A stretch of 64,000 nt of DNA from UBA2287 sp964479665 (GTDB taxonomy: Bacteria; Bacteroidota; Bacteroidia; Bacteroidales; Tenuifilaceae). Positions 18,615 through 27,772 of the stretch are shown here, piece by piece. A program made the translations under genes and the position numbers. The notes below the pieces were generated by a model. It was not told the origin of the DNA and did no database searches. It saw only the letters and a program-made list of their open reading frames with translations. Location of the stretch: positions 40,812 to 104,811 of the forward strand of contig CAYZNN010000007.1 in the NCBI GenBank assembly GCA_964479665.1, read 5' to 3'. Within the stretch, counting starts at the first letter, position 1. Every line of letters begins with the position of its first letter.

Positions 18615-18693
18615 CCCGATGTTATAGTTTTTCAACTTATCTCAAAACTCGTTATAATCCGATTTGCTTTCAGAATAACAGTAGAATGAAATG

Positions 18694-18724
18694 TTTTTAA
18701 TATTGGCAATAACCCTTACATTTG
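18694..18724 (+). promoter_or_regulatory. Candidate promoter for the aspartase-like gene
   Basis: -7 box TACATTTG (18717-18724, full match) with TTTT at 18694-18697 and a 19-nt spacer. The start codon at 18738 would give a very short leader. Confidence 0.4.
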
Positions 18725-18737
18725 AAGAAAAAAATGT

Positions 18738-20168
18738 ATGAAACGGTCAGAAACCGACTATATAGGCCAGCGTCAGGTTCCAGTTAGTGCGCATTACGGA
18801 ATCCACTCTTTGAGGGCCATGGAAAACTTTCCTGTTTCCATACCCTTTCATATTGAATGGTACAGGGCGTTGGGCATGGTAAAGCATGCCTGTTACCTGA
18901 GCGTTTCGAAAATGTATGTAGCCCTACTGAAGGAAGGGTTGATGCACAGAATTGAGAACCCAATTGAGCCGTCGAAACTGAATGCGCTAATCGAAGCATC
19001 GAAGGAAGTATGGCAGGGCGAACACTTCGAAAACTTTATAGTGCCAGCTATTCAGGGAGGCGCAGGCACTAGTATTAATATGAATATTAACGAAATTATT
19101 GCCAATGTTGCTCTTTCCAAATTGAAACTGCCCTTGGGAAGTTACAGTGAGATAGATCCTATTGAAACAGCCAATGTGTACCAAAGCACCAACGATGTGG
19201 TACCCACTTCGCTTAAGGTAGCAGCCATGCAGATGCTAAATCAGCTCGAAACTGAAATTAACTCGCTCCGTTCGAAAGTAGAAATGCTTGAGAAAGCCCA
19301 TAGAGGGCACGTTCGGCTGGCATATACTCAAATGCAGGCAGCGGTTCCTTCAACCTGGGGTCAACTTTTCAGCACCTATAGCGATATGCTGGCACGCGAC
19401 TGGTGGCGAGTTTCGAAGTGCTTCGAGCGAATTAAAGTTGTAAACATAGGTGGTGGTGCCATTGGTACCGGTTTGGGAACACCGCGATTTTTTATTATGG
19501 ATGTAGTTGGTCAGTTACAGCAAATTTCGGGGTTTCCAATTACACGCAGCGAAAATTTAAACGATGCAACTGCCAATCTCGATACTTTAGTAGAAGTACA
19601 TGCAACCATTAAATCGTTGGCTGTTAATATTGAAAAACTTTCGTCGGATTTGAGACTCTTAGGATCCGATTTGGCAGGGAACCATATTAAACTCCCGGCA
19701 AAGCAGGTGGGTAGTTCCCTAATGCCCGGTATAATAAATCCGGTAATCTGCGAGTACGCCATAACCGTTGCACATAAAGTATATTCCAACGACATGTTGG
19801 TTTCTAATCTTTGCGGGCAGGGTTGCTTAGACCTAAATGCCTATCTCCCCACCATTGGCCATGCACTACTCGAAAGCATTAAACTTTTAGTGGGAGTTTG
19901 CCAAACATTGGGTGCCAATTTGCTAGATGGGTTGCAGGTAAATATCGAAAGCGCAGAGCGCAATGTATACCAAAATCCAGCTATTACCACAGCGCTGCTA
20001 CCCGAGATAGGGTTTAACAAGTGCACCGAGATGGCCAATTTAATGCGTAGCAATGGCTGTGATGTGTTTGAGGCTAATAAAGTTTTGAAAATGTTAAGTT
20101 CTAATAGAATAGAGTTGATTTTGTCAGCTGAAAATCTAATCCGATTAGGATTTTCATTCAAATACTAG
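18738..20168 (+). CDS. Divergent aspartate ammonia-lyase-like protein
   Basis: 476 aa, the length of AspA, which deaminates aspartate to fumarate and ammonia. Superfamily regions are clear: HYGIHSLRAMENFPVS (19-34), GAGTSINMNINEIIAN (108-123), QSTNDVVPTS (149-158), TQMQAAVPSTWGQ (197-209), GGGAIGTGLGTP (238-249) and the mobile signature loop GSSLMPGIIN (325-334). In the loop the usual lysine of GSSxMPxKxN is Ile332 (codon ATA, 19731-19733), and the aspartate of TQLQDAVP is Ala. Serine 327 of the loop, the likely base, is kept. Activity is therefore uncertain. It is followed after 5 nt by a GT-C membrane protein. Homologues are sometimes found with hydrogenase-maturation genes, and hydF lies 13 kb away. 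Confidence 0.82.
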   Translation: MKRSETDYIGQRQVPVSAHYGIHSLRAMENFPVSIPFHIEWYRALGMVKHACYLSVSKMYVALLKEGLMHRIENPIEPSKLNALIEASKEVWQGEHFENFIVPAIQGGAGTSINMNINEIIANVALSKLKLPLGSYSEIDPIETANVYQSTNDVVPTSLKVAAMQMLNQLETEINSLRSKVEMLEKAHRGHVRLAYTQMQAAVPSTWGQLFSTYSDMLARDWWRVSKCFERIKVVNIGGGAIGTGLGTPRFFIMDVVGQLQQISGFPITRSENLNDATANLDTLVEVHATIKSLAVNIEKLSSDLRLLGSDLAGNHIKLPAKQVGSSLMPGIINPVICEYAITVAHKVYSNDMLVSNLCGQGCLDLNAYLPTIGHALLESIKLLVGVCQTLGANLLDGLQVNIESAERNVYQNPAITTALLPEIGFNKCTEMANLMRSNGCDVFEANKVLKMLSSNRIELILSAENLIRLGFSFKY

Positions 20169-20173
20169 TTTTT

Positions 20174-21964
20174 ATGGGTTTAAAAAAGGTAAGTTTTTCT
20201 AAATATGCAATTGCATTTGTTTTGTTATTTTCTATTTGGTTTCAGTATTATGCAAAGCGATGGAACGAGAACAGAATTATTGAGTGGGATGTAAAGTCTT
20301 ACTACTTTTACTTGCCTGCAATTTTTATTTACAATGATATTTCGCTTGAATTTACTAAAGCAGATAAGGATAGGTTTTCGCAATGGTTCTGGGTATATTT
20401 TAACGATGAAGGCAAACATGTTGGGAAAATGACAATGGGCATGTCAGTCCTTTATAGTCCCTTCTTCGCAGTAGCCCATTTGTTAGCCGAACCCTTGGGG
20501 TACGAACCTACGGGCTACAGCATCCCGTATCGCTTTGCCATATCCATTGGAGCACTTTTTTACCTGATGCTTGGACTGATACTGCTCCGTAAGCTGCTAC
20601 TGCGTCACTTTAGCGATACCACAGCGGCCATTACACTTATTCTGGTTACTCTAGGAACAAACCTTACCTGGTATGCAACCATTGAGCCCGGTATGTCGCA
20701 CGTATACAGCTTCACCCTTTTTGTTGTTTTCATTTACCTCCTCCAAAAGTGGTTAGAGCGCGTTACTATTGCAAACACCATCCTTCTGGGTTTGCTTAGC
20801 GGTTTAATTTCGCTTGTGCGACCTACAAATGCTGCTATTGGAGTGCTGTTTCTGCTTTGGGGCATAAGTAACCGTATGGAGCTAAAGGAACGGCTTAAGC
20901 TGCTCTATGCACGTTGGCCATATATTTACACCATGATTGCAGCTGCCATTTGCATTTGGATTCCTCAGATGCTTTACTGGAAAATGCAAACGGGTCATTT
21001 CCTTTACCACTCCTATGGGCAAGAAGGATTTTTCTTCTTCTCGCCAAAAATTACCGATGGTTTATTCAGTTTTCGCAAGGGTTGGCTACTATATACACCC
21101 ACCATGGCCATTGCACTTATAGGCTTACTTATTCTGCCAAAATATAGTAAAGGGCAAGCGCTTCCCATTTTTACATTCACATTAATTAATATTTATATTA
21201 TTTTTTCGTGGTGGTGCTGGTGGTATGGTGGGAGCTTTGGAGCAAGGGCGTTTATTGAATCGTATGCACTGCTGGCATTCCCATTGGCTGCTCTGGTTCA
21301 ATGGTCAATTACCAAAAATATTTACATTAAAATTGCATCAATGTTGCTTTTTGCATTGCTGCTTTTCCACTCCATTTTCCAAACCTTTCAGTACTACTAC
21401 GGTGCAATACACTGGGACTCGATGACAAGAGGAGCATACATAAATTCTTTTTTAAGTGTAAAACCCCAAGCAGCATTTTACGGATTGATTGAAAGACCCG
21501 ATTACGCTTCGGCGCTTCAGGGTAAACCCGAAGTGAAAAGCATTGCCCAATTAATACCTGAAGAAAATGATATTTATTTTTCTGAAACATCCATTACAAT
21601 TGAAGAGGAAACAGAGTTTCGTGAGATTTTTAAAAGACAATTTAGTTGTTTGCCAGAGAATAATATGGTGAAGGTTATGATTACCCCAGGTAACGAAAAA
21701 CCATTACCAAAAGATCTTCTTTTTTCTGTATTAATTAGCAATACCAAAGAAGAAAGCCTGTATTACATGGATTTTATGTTGTCAAGTTTTATTGTTAATG
21801 AAACACCAATTAAGTGGGGAAAAAGAATAAATATTGACACAGATGTTAATACCGATATTTTTGAAGTAAAAATATTCTTTTGGTCACCTAAAAAAGAGCA
21901 TTTTTCTATAAAGGAAGTAAAAGTTCTCCTATGCAACATGAAACCTTGCTTGTTAAAATTTTAA
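20174..21964 (+). CDS. GT-C-type integral membrane glycosyltransferase, family unassigned
   Basis: 596 aa with roughly 10-12 membrane helices and a soluble C-terminal domain. The first periplasmic loop has IIEWDVKSYYFYLPAIFIYND, with an acidic residue in the position used by GT-C transferases to bind a polyprenyl-phosphate sugar. The overall plan resembles the PMT/GT39-like membrane proteins of Bacteroidota. From about residue 460 the protein is soluble and beta-rich, ending in IFFWSPKKEHFSIKEVKVLL, a segment similar to the tails of the GT-C genes at 13534 and 22191. It starts 5 nt after the aspartase-like gene, so it is probably cotranscribed with it. Substrate unknown. Confidence 0.75.
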   Translation: MGLKKVSFSKYAIAFVLLFSIWFQYYAKRWNENRIIEWDVKSYYFYLPAIFIYNDISLEFTKADKDRFSQWFWVYFNDEGKHVGKMTMGMSVLYSPFFAVAHLLAEPLGYEPTGYSIPYRFAISIGALFYLMLGLILLRKLLLRHFSDTTAAITLILVTLGTNLTWYATIEPGMSHVYSFTLFVVFIYLLQKWLERVTIANTILLGLLSGLISLVRPTNAAIGVLFLLWGISNRMELKERLKLLYARWPYIYTMIAAAICIWIPQMLYWKMQTGHFLYHSYGQEGFFFFSPKITDGLFSFRKGWLLYTPTMAIALIGLLILPKYSKGQALPIFTFTLINIYIIFSWWCWWYGGSFGARAFIESYALLAFPLAALVQWSITKNIYIKIASMLLFALLLFHSIFQTFQYYYGAIHWDSMTRGAYINSFLSVKPQAAFYGLIERPDYASALQGKPEVKSIAQLIPEENDIYFSETSITIEEETEFREIFKRQFSCLPENNMVKVMITPGNEKPLPKDLLFSVLISNTKEESLYYMDFMLSSFIVNETPIKWGKRINIDTDVNTDIFEVKIFFWSPKKEHFSIKEVKVLLCNMKPCLLKF

Positions 21965-22190
21965 TGATTTTATGTTGCTTTCACAAAACATGAAAACTCA
22001 ATTTTTTTCGAAAACCCTTGTAGCAAATCTTTATCTTTAATTAAAGTGATTTACATAAAGAATAATGAACATTATTAAGGTTTGTTGACTTTCATTTTTA
22101 CTTCTTTAATTAAACATAGTTTCTGAAATTAAGGAATGTTAGTTTTTAATTTAGAGTATTTTATTATTAACCATATTTACCATTTCTAAA

Positions 22191-24125
22191 ATGAAAAATA
22201 ACAGAAAAAATATCATTTTGCTTATAGTTTCACTGTTTTTTCTAGGGCTAGGAACTTTTCAAATAGTACAAAAATTCGACAGGGATATTATTAATATATG
22301 GGACGAAGCCAGCAGCGCCAAGAATGCCATTGACATGCTTACGAATGGCAACTATTTGGTACAGTACGACGATGGCGTTCCGGTTAGGGACGATTTTAAA
22401 CCACCCATTTCACTATGGCTTAAAATGATTTCGTATAAAATATTTGGAATAAACGAGTTCTCCGTCAGGCTACCCTCAATTATTGCTGCTTTACTTACCC
22501 TGCTAGCCCTGTGGTATTTTGGTTTATTTATTCTTAAAAAACCCGAACTGGGATTGTTATTCGCACTCCTCACCTCATGCACTCAAGGGTTCATTGTTTC
22601 TCATGTTGCACGAACAGGTGAACCCGATGCGCTTGTAATACTATTTGTAACCCTTTCGTTAATTTCGTACTACCTACTTTTGACGAATTACCCACTGAAA
22701 ACAACAAAATACCTACTCCTTTTTGGATGCTTTGTTTTGCTGGCAATACTCACTAAAGGAATAATTGGGGTTGTTTCACTAGTGGGATTATCGATTTTTA
22801 CATTAATTACACCTAATGGTCGAAAATTAATTTTTAACTATAAGTTTTGGCTAACCATAGCTTGTGTAATTGCTATAACGGCTTCCTATTATATTGCCAG
22901 GGAAGTATTAGATCCTGGGTACCTTGAGGGGGTTTGGAAATATGAGATATATGCTGCAAAAAAACACCCCGATTGGATTGTTCACAAACATCCTGAGTTC
23001 AGCTTCTATTTTTATTTTTTATTTTCAGAGGGTTTCTTTCCCTTTTTATTTCTGTTTCCTTTATCGTTCATAACGTTCTTTTTTACTTCAGATATAACTT
23101 TTAAAAACTTAATTTCCTTTTCTTTTCTGGGATCTTTCCTCCTTATTTTGATTATGTCCTTATCACATACAAAAAACAATTGGTATATTTCTACAGTTTA
23201 TCCTTTTCTCATTATTTTTATCGGAAGTGGTGTTTTTGGCTTCTATTTAATACTCGAAAAAAAGGTTCCAGTTCGTTTTAATGCCATTTTTAAAGTACTT
23301 TTTGTGATTAGTTTCCTGTTATTATGTATTAAACCAACAATTGCAATTTACAAACAGAATCAAGCCCCCTCAGAGGTTTACAATCTGCACTACGAAGGAC
23401 GATTCATAAAATATTGCAAGGAAACCGCTCCAGAGGTTAAGAATTTTGAGGTGTTGATGACCAACAATATGAGGCATGCAAAGTTTTATGCCAAAAAGTA
23501 TAAATACGAAGACGGAAGCAATATTAGGCTACAGAGTAGTTTAAGTGATTCTTTGGTAGGTAAAAAGGTAGCCATATGCAATAGTGAAATTCTTTTAGCA
23601 TTTCATAAGCAGTACAAATCTGAAAAAGTTATAAATGATGAGTACTGTATGTTATTTAATGTGACAAGGTTTAAAGACGTTACAGATTTCGACACGCTAT
23701 ACTACAATGCAAATTTGTTAAATGGTAAAAGAACACATTTTGTTAACCCTAAGGATACAACGATTCAGTTTTACAATAACGGACTTGTTGGCGACGAATT
23801 ATTTTTTGGTTCAAGAACCATTTCAACTAATCCATCTAATGCTTTTGCTCTAGCAGTAAACTTTAAGGTTACCGACAAGTTTGTAGTTTCAGCATCTGCT
23901 TGGAGAAAGAAGGGTAGTAAAGGAGGGTTAGTTGTAATACATATCCCAGATATTAATTTCTACAATCAAACCGAAACCATTGTCGATAGTATAGCAGGTT
24001 GGGAAAAAATTGAAAATAAAGTTCTTATTCCATTTCATTACAGAAATGAAAACATAAGAGCATTTCTTTGGAATACTACTGAATCGGAAATTATTTTTGC
24101 CGACTTCAGAGTTGTAACCTACTAA
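22191..24125 (+). CDS. ArnT/PMT-like membrane glycosyltransferase
   Basis: 644 aa. Residues about 1-400 carry 10-12 hydrophobic helices. The first periplasmic loop has NIWDEASSAKNAIDMLTNG, with the Asp-Glu pair of the GT-C (PMT_2/ArnT) active site, and DDFKPPISLWLKMISYKIFG, typical of this family. ARTGEPDALVILFV lies in the third loop. Such enzymes move a sugar from undecaprenyl phosphate to a periplasmic acceptor. The C-terminal ~200 residues form a soluble beta-rich domain ending FLWNTTESEIIFADFRVVTY. The GT2 gene downstream (24232) could make the lipid-linked donor. A 226-bp gap without any gene lies upstream. Confidence 0.85.
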   Translation: MKNNRKNIILLIVSLFFLGLGTFQIVQKFDRDIINIWDEASSAKNAIDMLTNGNYLVQYDDGVPVRDDFKPPISLWLKMISYKIFGINEFSVRLPSIIAALLTLLALWYFGLFILKKPELGLLFALLTSCTQGFIVSHVARTGEPDALVILFVTLSLISYYLLLTNYPLKTTKYLLLFGCFVLLAILTKGIIGVVSLVGLSIFTLITPNGRKLIFNYKFWLTIACVIAITASYYIAREVLDPGYLEGVWKYEIYAAKKHPDWIVHKHPEFSFYFYFLFSEGFFPFLFLFPLSFITFFFTSDITFKNLISFSFLGSFLLILIMSLSHTKNNWYISTVYPFLIIFIGSGVFGFYLILEKKVPVRFNAIFKVLFVISFLLLCIKPTIAIYKQNQAPSEVYNLHYEGRFIKYCKETAPEVKNFEVLMTNNMRHAKFYAKKYKYEDGSNIRLQSSLSDSLVGKKVAICNSEILLAFHKQYKSEKVINDEYCMLFNVTRFKDVTDFDTLYYNANLLNGKRTHFVNPKDTTIQFYNNGLVGDELFFGSRTISTNPSNAFALAVNFKVTDKFVVSASAWRKKGSKGGLVVIHIPDINFYNQTETIVDSIAGWEKIENKVLIPFHYRNENIRAFLWNTTESEIIFADFRVVTY

Positions 24126-24183
24126 AAATTTGAGCCCTGATGCTGCCAAATCGATTTTAATAAAACCTTCAACTAAAAAATGA

Positions 24184-24191
24184 TACCTTTG
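24184..24191 (+). promoter_or_regulatory. Possible -7 element upstream of the GT2 gene at 24232
   Basis: TACCTTTG, a full match to TAnnTTTG, 40 nt before the start codon. No convincing -33 box at standard spacing. Confidence 0.3.
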
Positions 24192-24231
24192 CTTCACAAC
24201 ACCCTTAAATAGCCATTAACGTTCACTAAAA

Positions 24232-25179
24232 ATGTATAAGAATAAAACCATTTGTGTAGTTGTTCCATGCTATAACGAAGAGAGCCAAATAGAAAAAGTT
24301 ATTGGCACAATGCCCAACTTTATCGATAAAATTGTTACAGTTGATGACTGCTCGCGCGACAAAACGGTTGAAGTTATTAGAAAAATAGCCTTTATTAATA
24401 ACAAGGTAGTTGCGCTTGAGCATTCGCTCAACCAGGGCGTAGGCGGTGCTATAGCCACGGGCTACAAGTGGGCTCGCGACAATAACATGGATGTTGCCGT
24501 TGTAATGGCTGGCGACGGGCAAATGGACCCCATTGAACTTCCACGAGTTCTTGATCCTGTAGTGGAAGGCCAAGTTGATTATACAAAAACCAATAGACTT
24601 TTTTATGGCGATGCCTATAAGCAAATCCCTCGCATTCGCTTCATTGGCAATTCCATACTATCACTTCTAACAAAAATTGCATCGGGGTATTGGCACATTG
24701 CCGATTCGCAAAGTGGGTACACTGCCATTTGTAGGGAGGCCCTCCACACCATCGATTGGGATAAAATGTATAAACGCTACGGTCAACCCAACGATCTTCT
24801 GGTTAGGCTTAACCTATATAACTTTAGGGTTCGCGACATAGTTACTAAGCCAGTATATAATGTGGGCGAAAAAAGCAGCATGAAGGTCTGGAAGGTAGTA
24901 TTTACAATTTCCTGGCTCTTACTTAAACTTTTTTTCTTTAGGCTAAAGGAGAAGCACCTCATTCGCGATTTTCATCCATTGGTTTTCTTCTACTTCTCGG
25001 GTTTCATACTTCAATTATTGAGCATTCCTCTAATGGCTCGCTTCATATATTTCTGGATTGTATACGACCATATTCCCAAGGTTAACTTCCTAGCGTGGAT
25101 GTTCACTGTAATTATGAGCGTTCAGTTCATCCTTTTTGCCATGTGGTTCGATATGGATAGCAACAAACACCTTAAGTAA
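24232..25179 (+). CDS. Glycosyltransferase family 2 with C-terminal membrane helices
   Basis: 315 aa. The catalytic domain is of the DPM1/GtrB type: ICVVVPCYNEESQIEKV, VDDCSRDKT, NQGVGGAIATGYKWA and the metal-binding VVMAGDGQMDP. The C-terminal ~90 residues (from about 225) hold two to three membrane helices, anchoring it to the inner membrane, as in polyprenyl-phosphate glucosyl- or mannosyl-transferases. It lies after a GT-C enzyme and 2 nt before a flippase-like gene, which suggests a pathway that builds, flips and uses a lipid-linked sugar. It probably heads an operon running through the flippase, ppx-like, mqnB and mqnD genes. Confidence 0.9.
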   Translation: MYKNKTICVVVPCYNEESQIEKVIGTMPNFIDKIVTVDDCSRDKTVEVIRKIAFINNKVVALEHSLNQGVGGAIATGYKWARDNNMDVAVVMAGDGQMDPIELPRVLDPVVEGQVDYTKTNRLFYGDAYKQIPRIRFIGNSILSLLTKIASGYWHIADSQSGYTAICREALHTIDWDKMYKRYGQPNDLLVRLNLYNFRVRDIVTKPVYNVGEKSSMKVWKVVFTISWLLLKLFFFRLKEKHLIRDFHPLVFFYFSGFILQLLSIPLMARFIYFWIVYDHIPKVNFLAWMFTVIMSVQFILFAMWFDMDSNKHLK

Positions 25180-25181
25180 CC

Positions 25182-26108
25182 GTGAGGAAATTCTTTTTTA
25201 ACATTATCCTTTACGTTTCTCTTGTTTTCCTTGTTGTTTACTTTTATAGGTACAACTATGTCGATATCAAGAGCATCTCCTTCAATATACCATTTCTCAT
25301 TGGGTCAATACTTTTTTTATGGCTCGGGTTTATTTTATCATCCTTTGGATGGCGTAGGGCCCTGGCACTACATGGAACTAATATTTCAAAGCATGAAGCC
25401 ATAGTATCCCATGGAATGTCCGTTTTTTCCAAGTTTATTCCTGGGAAAATTTGGGTTATCCTAGGCCGAGCCTCAAAGGTTTCCTTAAATAACCACTCCA
25501 TGGAGACTGCTTCATTTGCCTCGTTAAAGGAGCAGCTGGTTTACTTATGGCTTGGGCTCCTTCAGTCCATAATCCTTGTAGCTGGGCCCATGCGCTCCAT
25601 GGGGTCAGTAATGCTTTTAGCCGCCCTGCTGGTTGGCCTTAGCGCCTTTATATTCTCCGACTGGTTTCGAAGGTTAACCTCACTTTTGTACTTCAAAATT
25701 CTAAAAAAAGAGTTAAGCATTCCCCCCATTGCTAAAGGAGAGATTTTAAAACTACTGGCAACAATTTCGTTATATTGGATTTGCTGGGACATTGCATTTT
25801 GGTTGTTTGTAAAATCGATTTTTTCCGAAGCGCCTGCAATTACTGCTTTTATATTTCCCATGTCGGTAACCATGGGGGTGCTCGCGCTTTTCACACCAGG
25901 CGGGCTTGGCGTTCGAGAAGGGCTCATCACCTTAGGCCTTGTGTCAACAGGCTTACCGTTAAAACTTGCTGCAACAGCAGCTATTGCAGCCCGATTATGG
26001 TTTACCACTGGAGAACTTTTTATTTTTACATTTGCCTTTGTGTTAAACCTAAAGCAAAAATTCAATAGAAAGCGGGCAACGGCATTAATTGAAAAACTGA
26101 AATATTAA
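25182..26108 (+). CDS. Flippase-like / LPG-synthase-TM family membrane protein
   Basis: 308 aa with about eight membrane helices. It has features of the lysylphosphatidylglycerol synthase TM region family (PF03706, formerly UPF0104): LGFILSSFGWRRALALHG near the start, SKFIPGKIWVILGRA and the C-terminal FTPGGLGVREG motif. Members without a catalytic domain are thought to be lipid or lipid-linked-sugar flippases. The start codon is GTG at 25182, only 2 nt after the GT2 stop, and the first residues (RKFFFNIILYVS) form a membrane helix as expected; no better ATG exists nearby. This tight linkage makes translational coupling with the GT2 likely. Confidence 0.85.
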   Translation: MRKFFFNIILYVSLVFLVVYFYRYNYVDIKSISFNIPFLIGSILFLWLGFILSSFGWRRALALHGTNISKHEAIVSHGMSVFSKFIPGKIWVILGRASKVSLNNHSMETASFASLKEQLVYLWLGLLQSIILVAGPMRSMGSVMLLAALLVGLSAFIFSDWFRRLTSLLYFKILKKELSIPPIAKGEILKLLATISLYWICWDIAFWLFVKSIFSEAPAITAFIFPMSVTMGVLALFTPGGLGVREGLITLGLVSTGLPLKLAATAAIAARLWFTTGELFIFTFAFVLNLKQKFNRKRATALIEKLKY

Positions 26109-26126
26109 CGAAGGCATATTAATCCA

Positions 26127-27053
26127 ATGCGTAAAGTAGCCATTATCGATATGGGCACCAATACCTTCAACCTTCTGGTTGCCGAGGTGAATAACGAAGG
26201 CACTTATCGAATTGTTAATAGCAGCAAGCAACCCGTAAAACTGGGGGAGGGTGGAATTAACGAAAAAATTATAGTTCCGGCAGCTTTTCAGAGAGGTTTG
26301 AAGGCCATTGCTGAGCACTTCAGAACCATTATGCTTTATGGTGCTACCGAGGTTTATGCATTTGCCACATCGGCTACCCGAAATGCAACCAATGGGCAGC
26401 AATTTGTAAGCGAAATTTATAACCAATTTGGAGTAGCTGTGCAGGTTATCCCTGGCGATAAGGAGGCAGAACTAATTTACTATGGAGTTCGTCAGGCCGT
26501 CGATTTCGGCCAGCAGAAGGCTCTAATTCTCGACATTGGTGGCGGTAGTAACGAAGTTATTATTGGTAACAACCGGCAACTTTTTTGGAAAAAAAGTTAC
26601 GATTTGGGTATATCGCGCCTGCATCAGCATTTTAACCCCTCCGACCCAATAACCCCTGCCGAAAGGTTAGAGATTGAAAAATTTATTATTGCTCAGCTGA
26701 CCGATTTGGATATGGCAATGAAAGAGCATAAGCCCAAGGTAATTGCTGGCAGTTCGGGTTCGTTCGACACTTACAGGAGCATAATGTTCGAAGCAGGTAT
26801 AATCGCTTCAAACGGGCAACCATCGGTTGAGCTACCTCTGCATGAGTATATATCTCTGCACGAAAAACTTGTTGCCATGACTATTGACGAGCGAAGTCGA
26901 GTGCCGGGCATGGAACCGGTTCGGGTCGAAATGATAGGTTTGGCCTCCATATTTACGCACCTTCTGGTGAAACGATACGGCCTCACTCAAATGTACCAGT
27001 CGACCTATGCGCTCAAGGAGGGTGCTATCTGGCAACTGCTGAATTCAAAATAA
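26127..27053 (+). CDS. Ppx/GppA-family phosphatase (exopolyphosphatase-like)
   Basis: 308 aa, the short single-domain form. Actin-like fold motifs: AIIDMGTNTFNLLVAEV (phosphate-1), FATSATRNATNG, the catalytic-Glu region PGDKEAELIYYGVRQA, and LDIGGGSNEVIIG (phosphate-2). These are those of Ppx/GppA enzymes, which hydrolyse polyphosphate and/or the pentaphosphate alarmone pppGpp. The helical C-terminal (HD-like) domain of E. coli Ppx is lacking, so the activity cannot be assigned between the two substrates. It starts 18 nt after the flippase gene and precedes mqnB by 29 nt. Confidence 0.9.
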   Translation: MRKVAIIDMGTNTFNLLVAEVNNEGTYRIVNSSKQPVKLGEGGINEKIIVPAAFQRGLKAIAEHFRTIMLYGATEVYAFATSATRNATNGQQFVSEIYNQFGVAVQVIPGDKEAELIYYGVRQAVDFGQQKALILDIGGGSNEVIIGNNRQLFWKKSYDLGISRLHQHFNPSDPITPAERLEIEKFIIAQLTDLDMAMKEHKPKVIAGSSGSFDTYRSIMFEAGIIASNGQPSVELPLHEYISLHEKLVAMTIDERSRVPGMEPVRVEMIGLASIFTHLLVKRYGLTQMYQSTYALKEGAIWQLLNSK

Positions 27054-27082
27054 TTGGTTTCTTAAACCCTAACCCCACACAA

Positions 27083-27760
27083 ATGCTGCTTGTTACTGCC
27101 GCAACCCCTATCGAATTAAAACCTTTAGTTGGCAATGCTCCCGAATTGGCTGTAGGCCAAGTGGCTAGTTTTGTACTTGAAAACGGGATTGCAATTGATG
27201 TTCTACTTACTGGAGTTGGTGCCGCCCCAGCTGCTGCCAACCTGGCAATGGCAATAATGAAGAACCAATACAATATGGTATTGAGTATTGGTATAGCAGG
27301 CGCTTTCTCTGAAACCCTGAAGATTGGTGATGTAGTTCTGGTGGCTACCGATTGTTTTGCCGATTATGGGATTGATAATAGAGGGCAGTTTGTTTGGCTA
27401 TACCGCAGTGGTTTGGTATCCGATAATGAGTTACCATTTAGTGCGGGGAAATTATTATCGCATGGTCTCGAAACAATAGTCGGCATTGAGCACTTGAACA
27501 AAGTGAAAGGTATTACCGTTTCTATGGCAAGTGGTTCCGACATTGTTATTGAGAAGTGGAACCCCCTTTTTGCTCCCGACATTGAAACCATGGAGGTGGC
27601 AGCTCTAATGTATGTATGCCATATGGCAAAGGTTCCCTTGGCTTGCCTCAGGGGCATATCCAATAGAGTCGAAACTCGGAATGTTGCTAATTGGGATATT
27701 CCCAATTCAACTGCAAATGTTTGCCGCGAAGCAATGAATATAATTCGATCTAATAGTTAA
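27083..27760 (+). CDS. mqnB: Futalosine hydrolase
   Basis: 225 aa. Splits futalosine into hypoxanthine and dehypoxanthine futalosine in the futalosine route to menaquinone. It has the nucleoside-phosphorylase fold: TGVGAAPAAANLAMAI, the phosphate/ribose loop SIGIAGAFS, VATDCFADYGID near the middle, and the base-binding ETMEVAALMYVC with a catalytic Glu. Located just before mqnD (12 nt), which strongly supports the assignment over MTA/SAH nucleosidase. The pathway partners mqnA, mqnC and mqnE are not in this window. Confidence 0.9.
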   Translation: MLLVTAATPIELKPLVGNAPELAVGQVASFVLENGIAIDVLLTGVGAAPAAANLAMAIMKNQYNMVLSIGIAGAFSETLKIGDVVLVATDCFADYGIDNRGQFVWLYRSGLVSDNELPFSAGKLLSHGLETIVGIEHLNKVKGITVSMASGSDIVIEKWNPLFAPDIETMEVAALMYVCHMAKVPLACLRGISNRVETRNVANWDIPNSTANVCREAMNIIRSNS

Positions 27761-27772
27761 AGATTTTTGTCC

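Noticed and set aside
25562..26065. 167-aa minus-strand open frame opposite the flippase-like gene
   Set aside because: Antisense to a conserved membrane gene; no recognisable domain.
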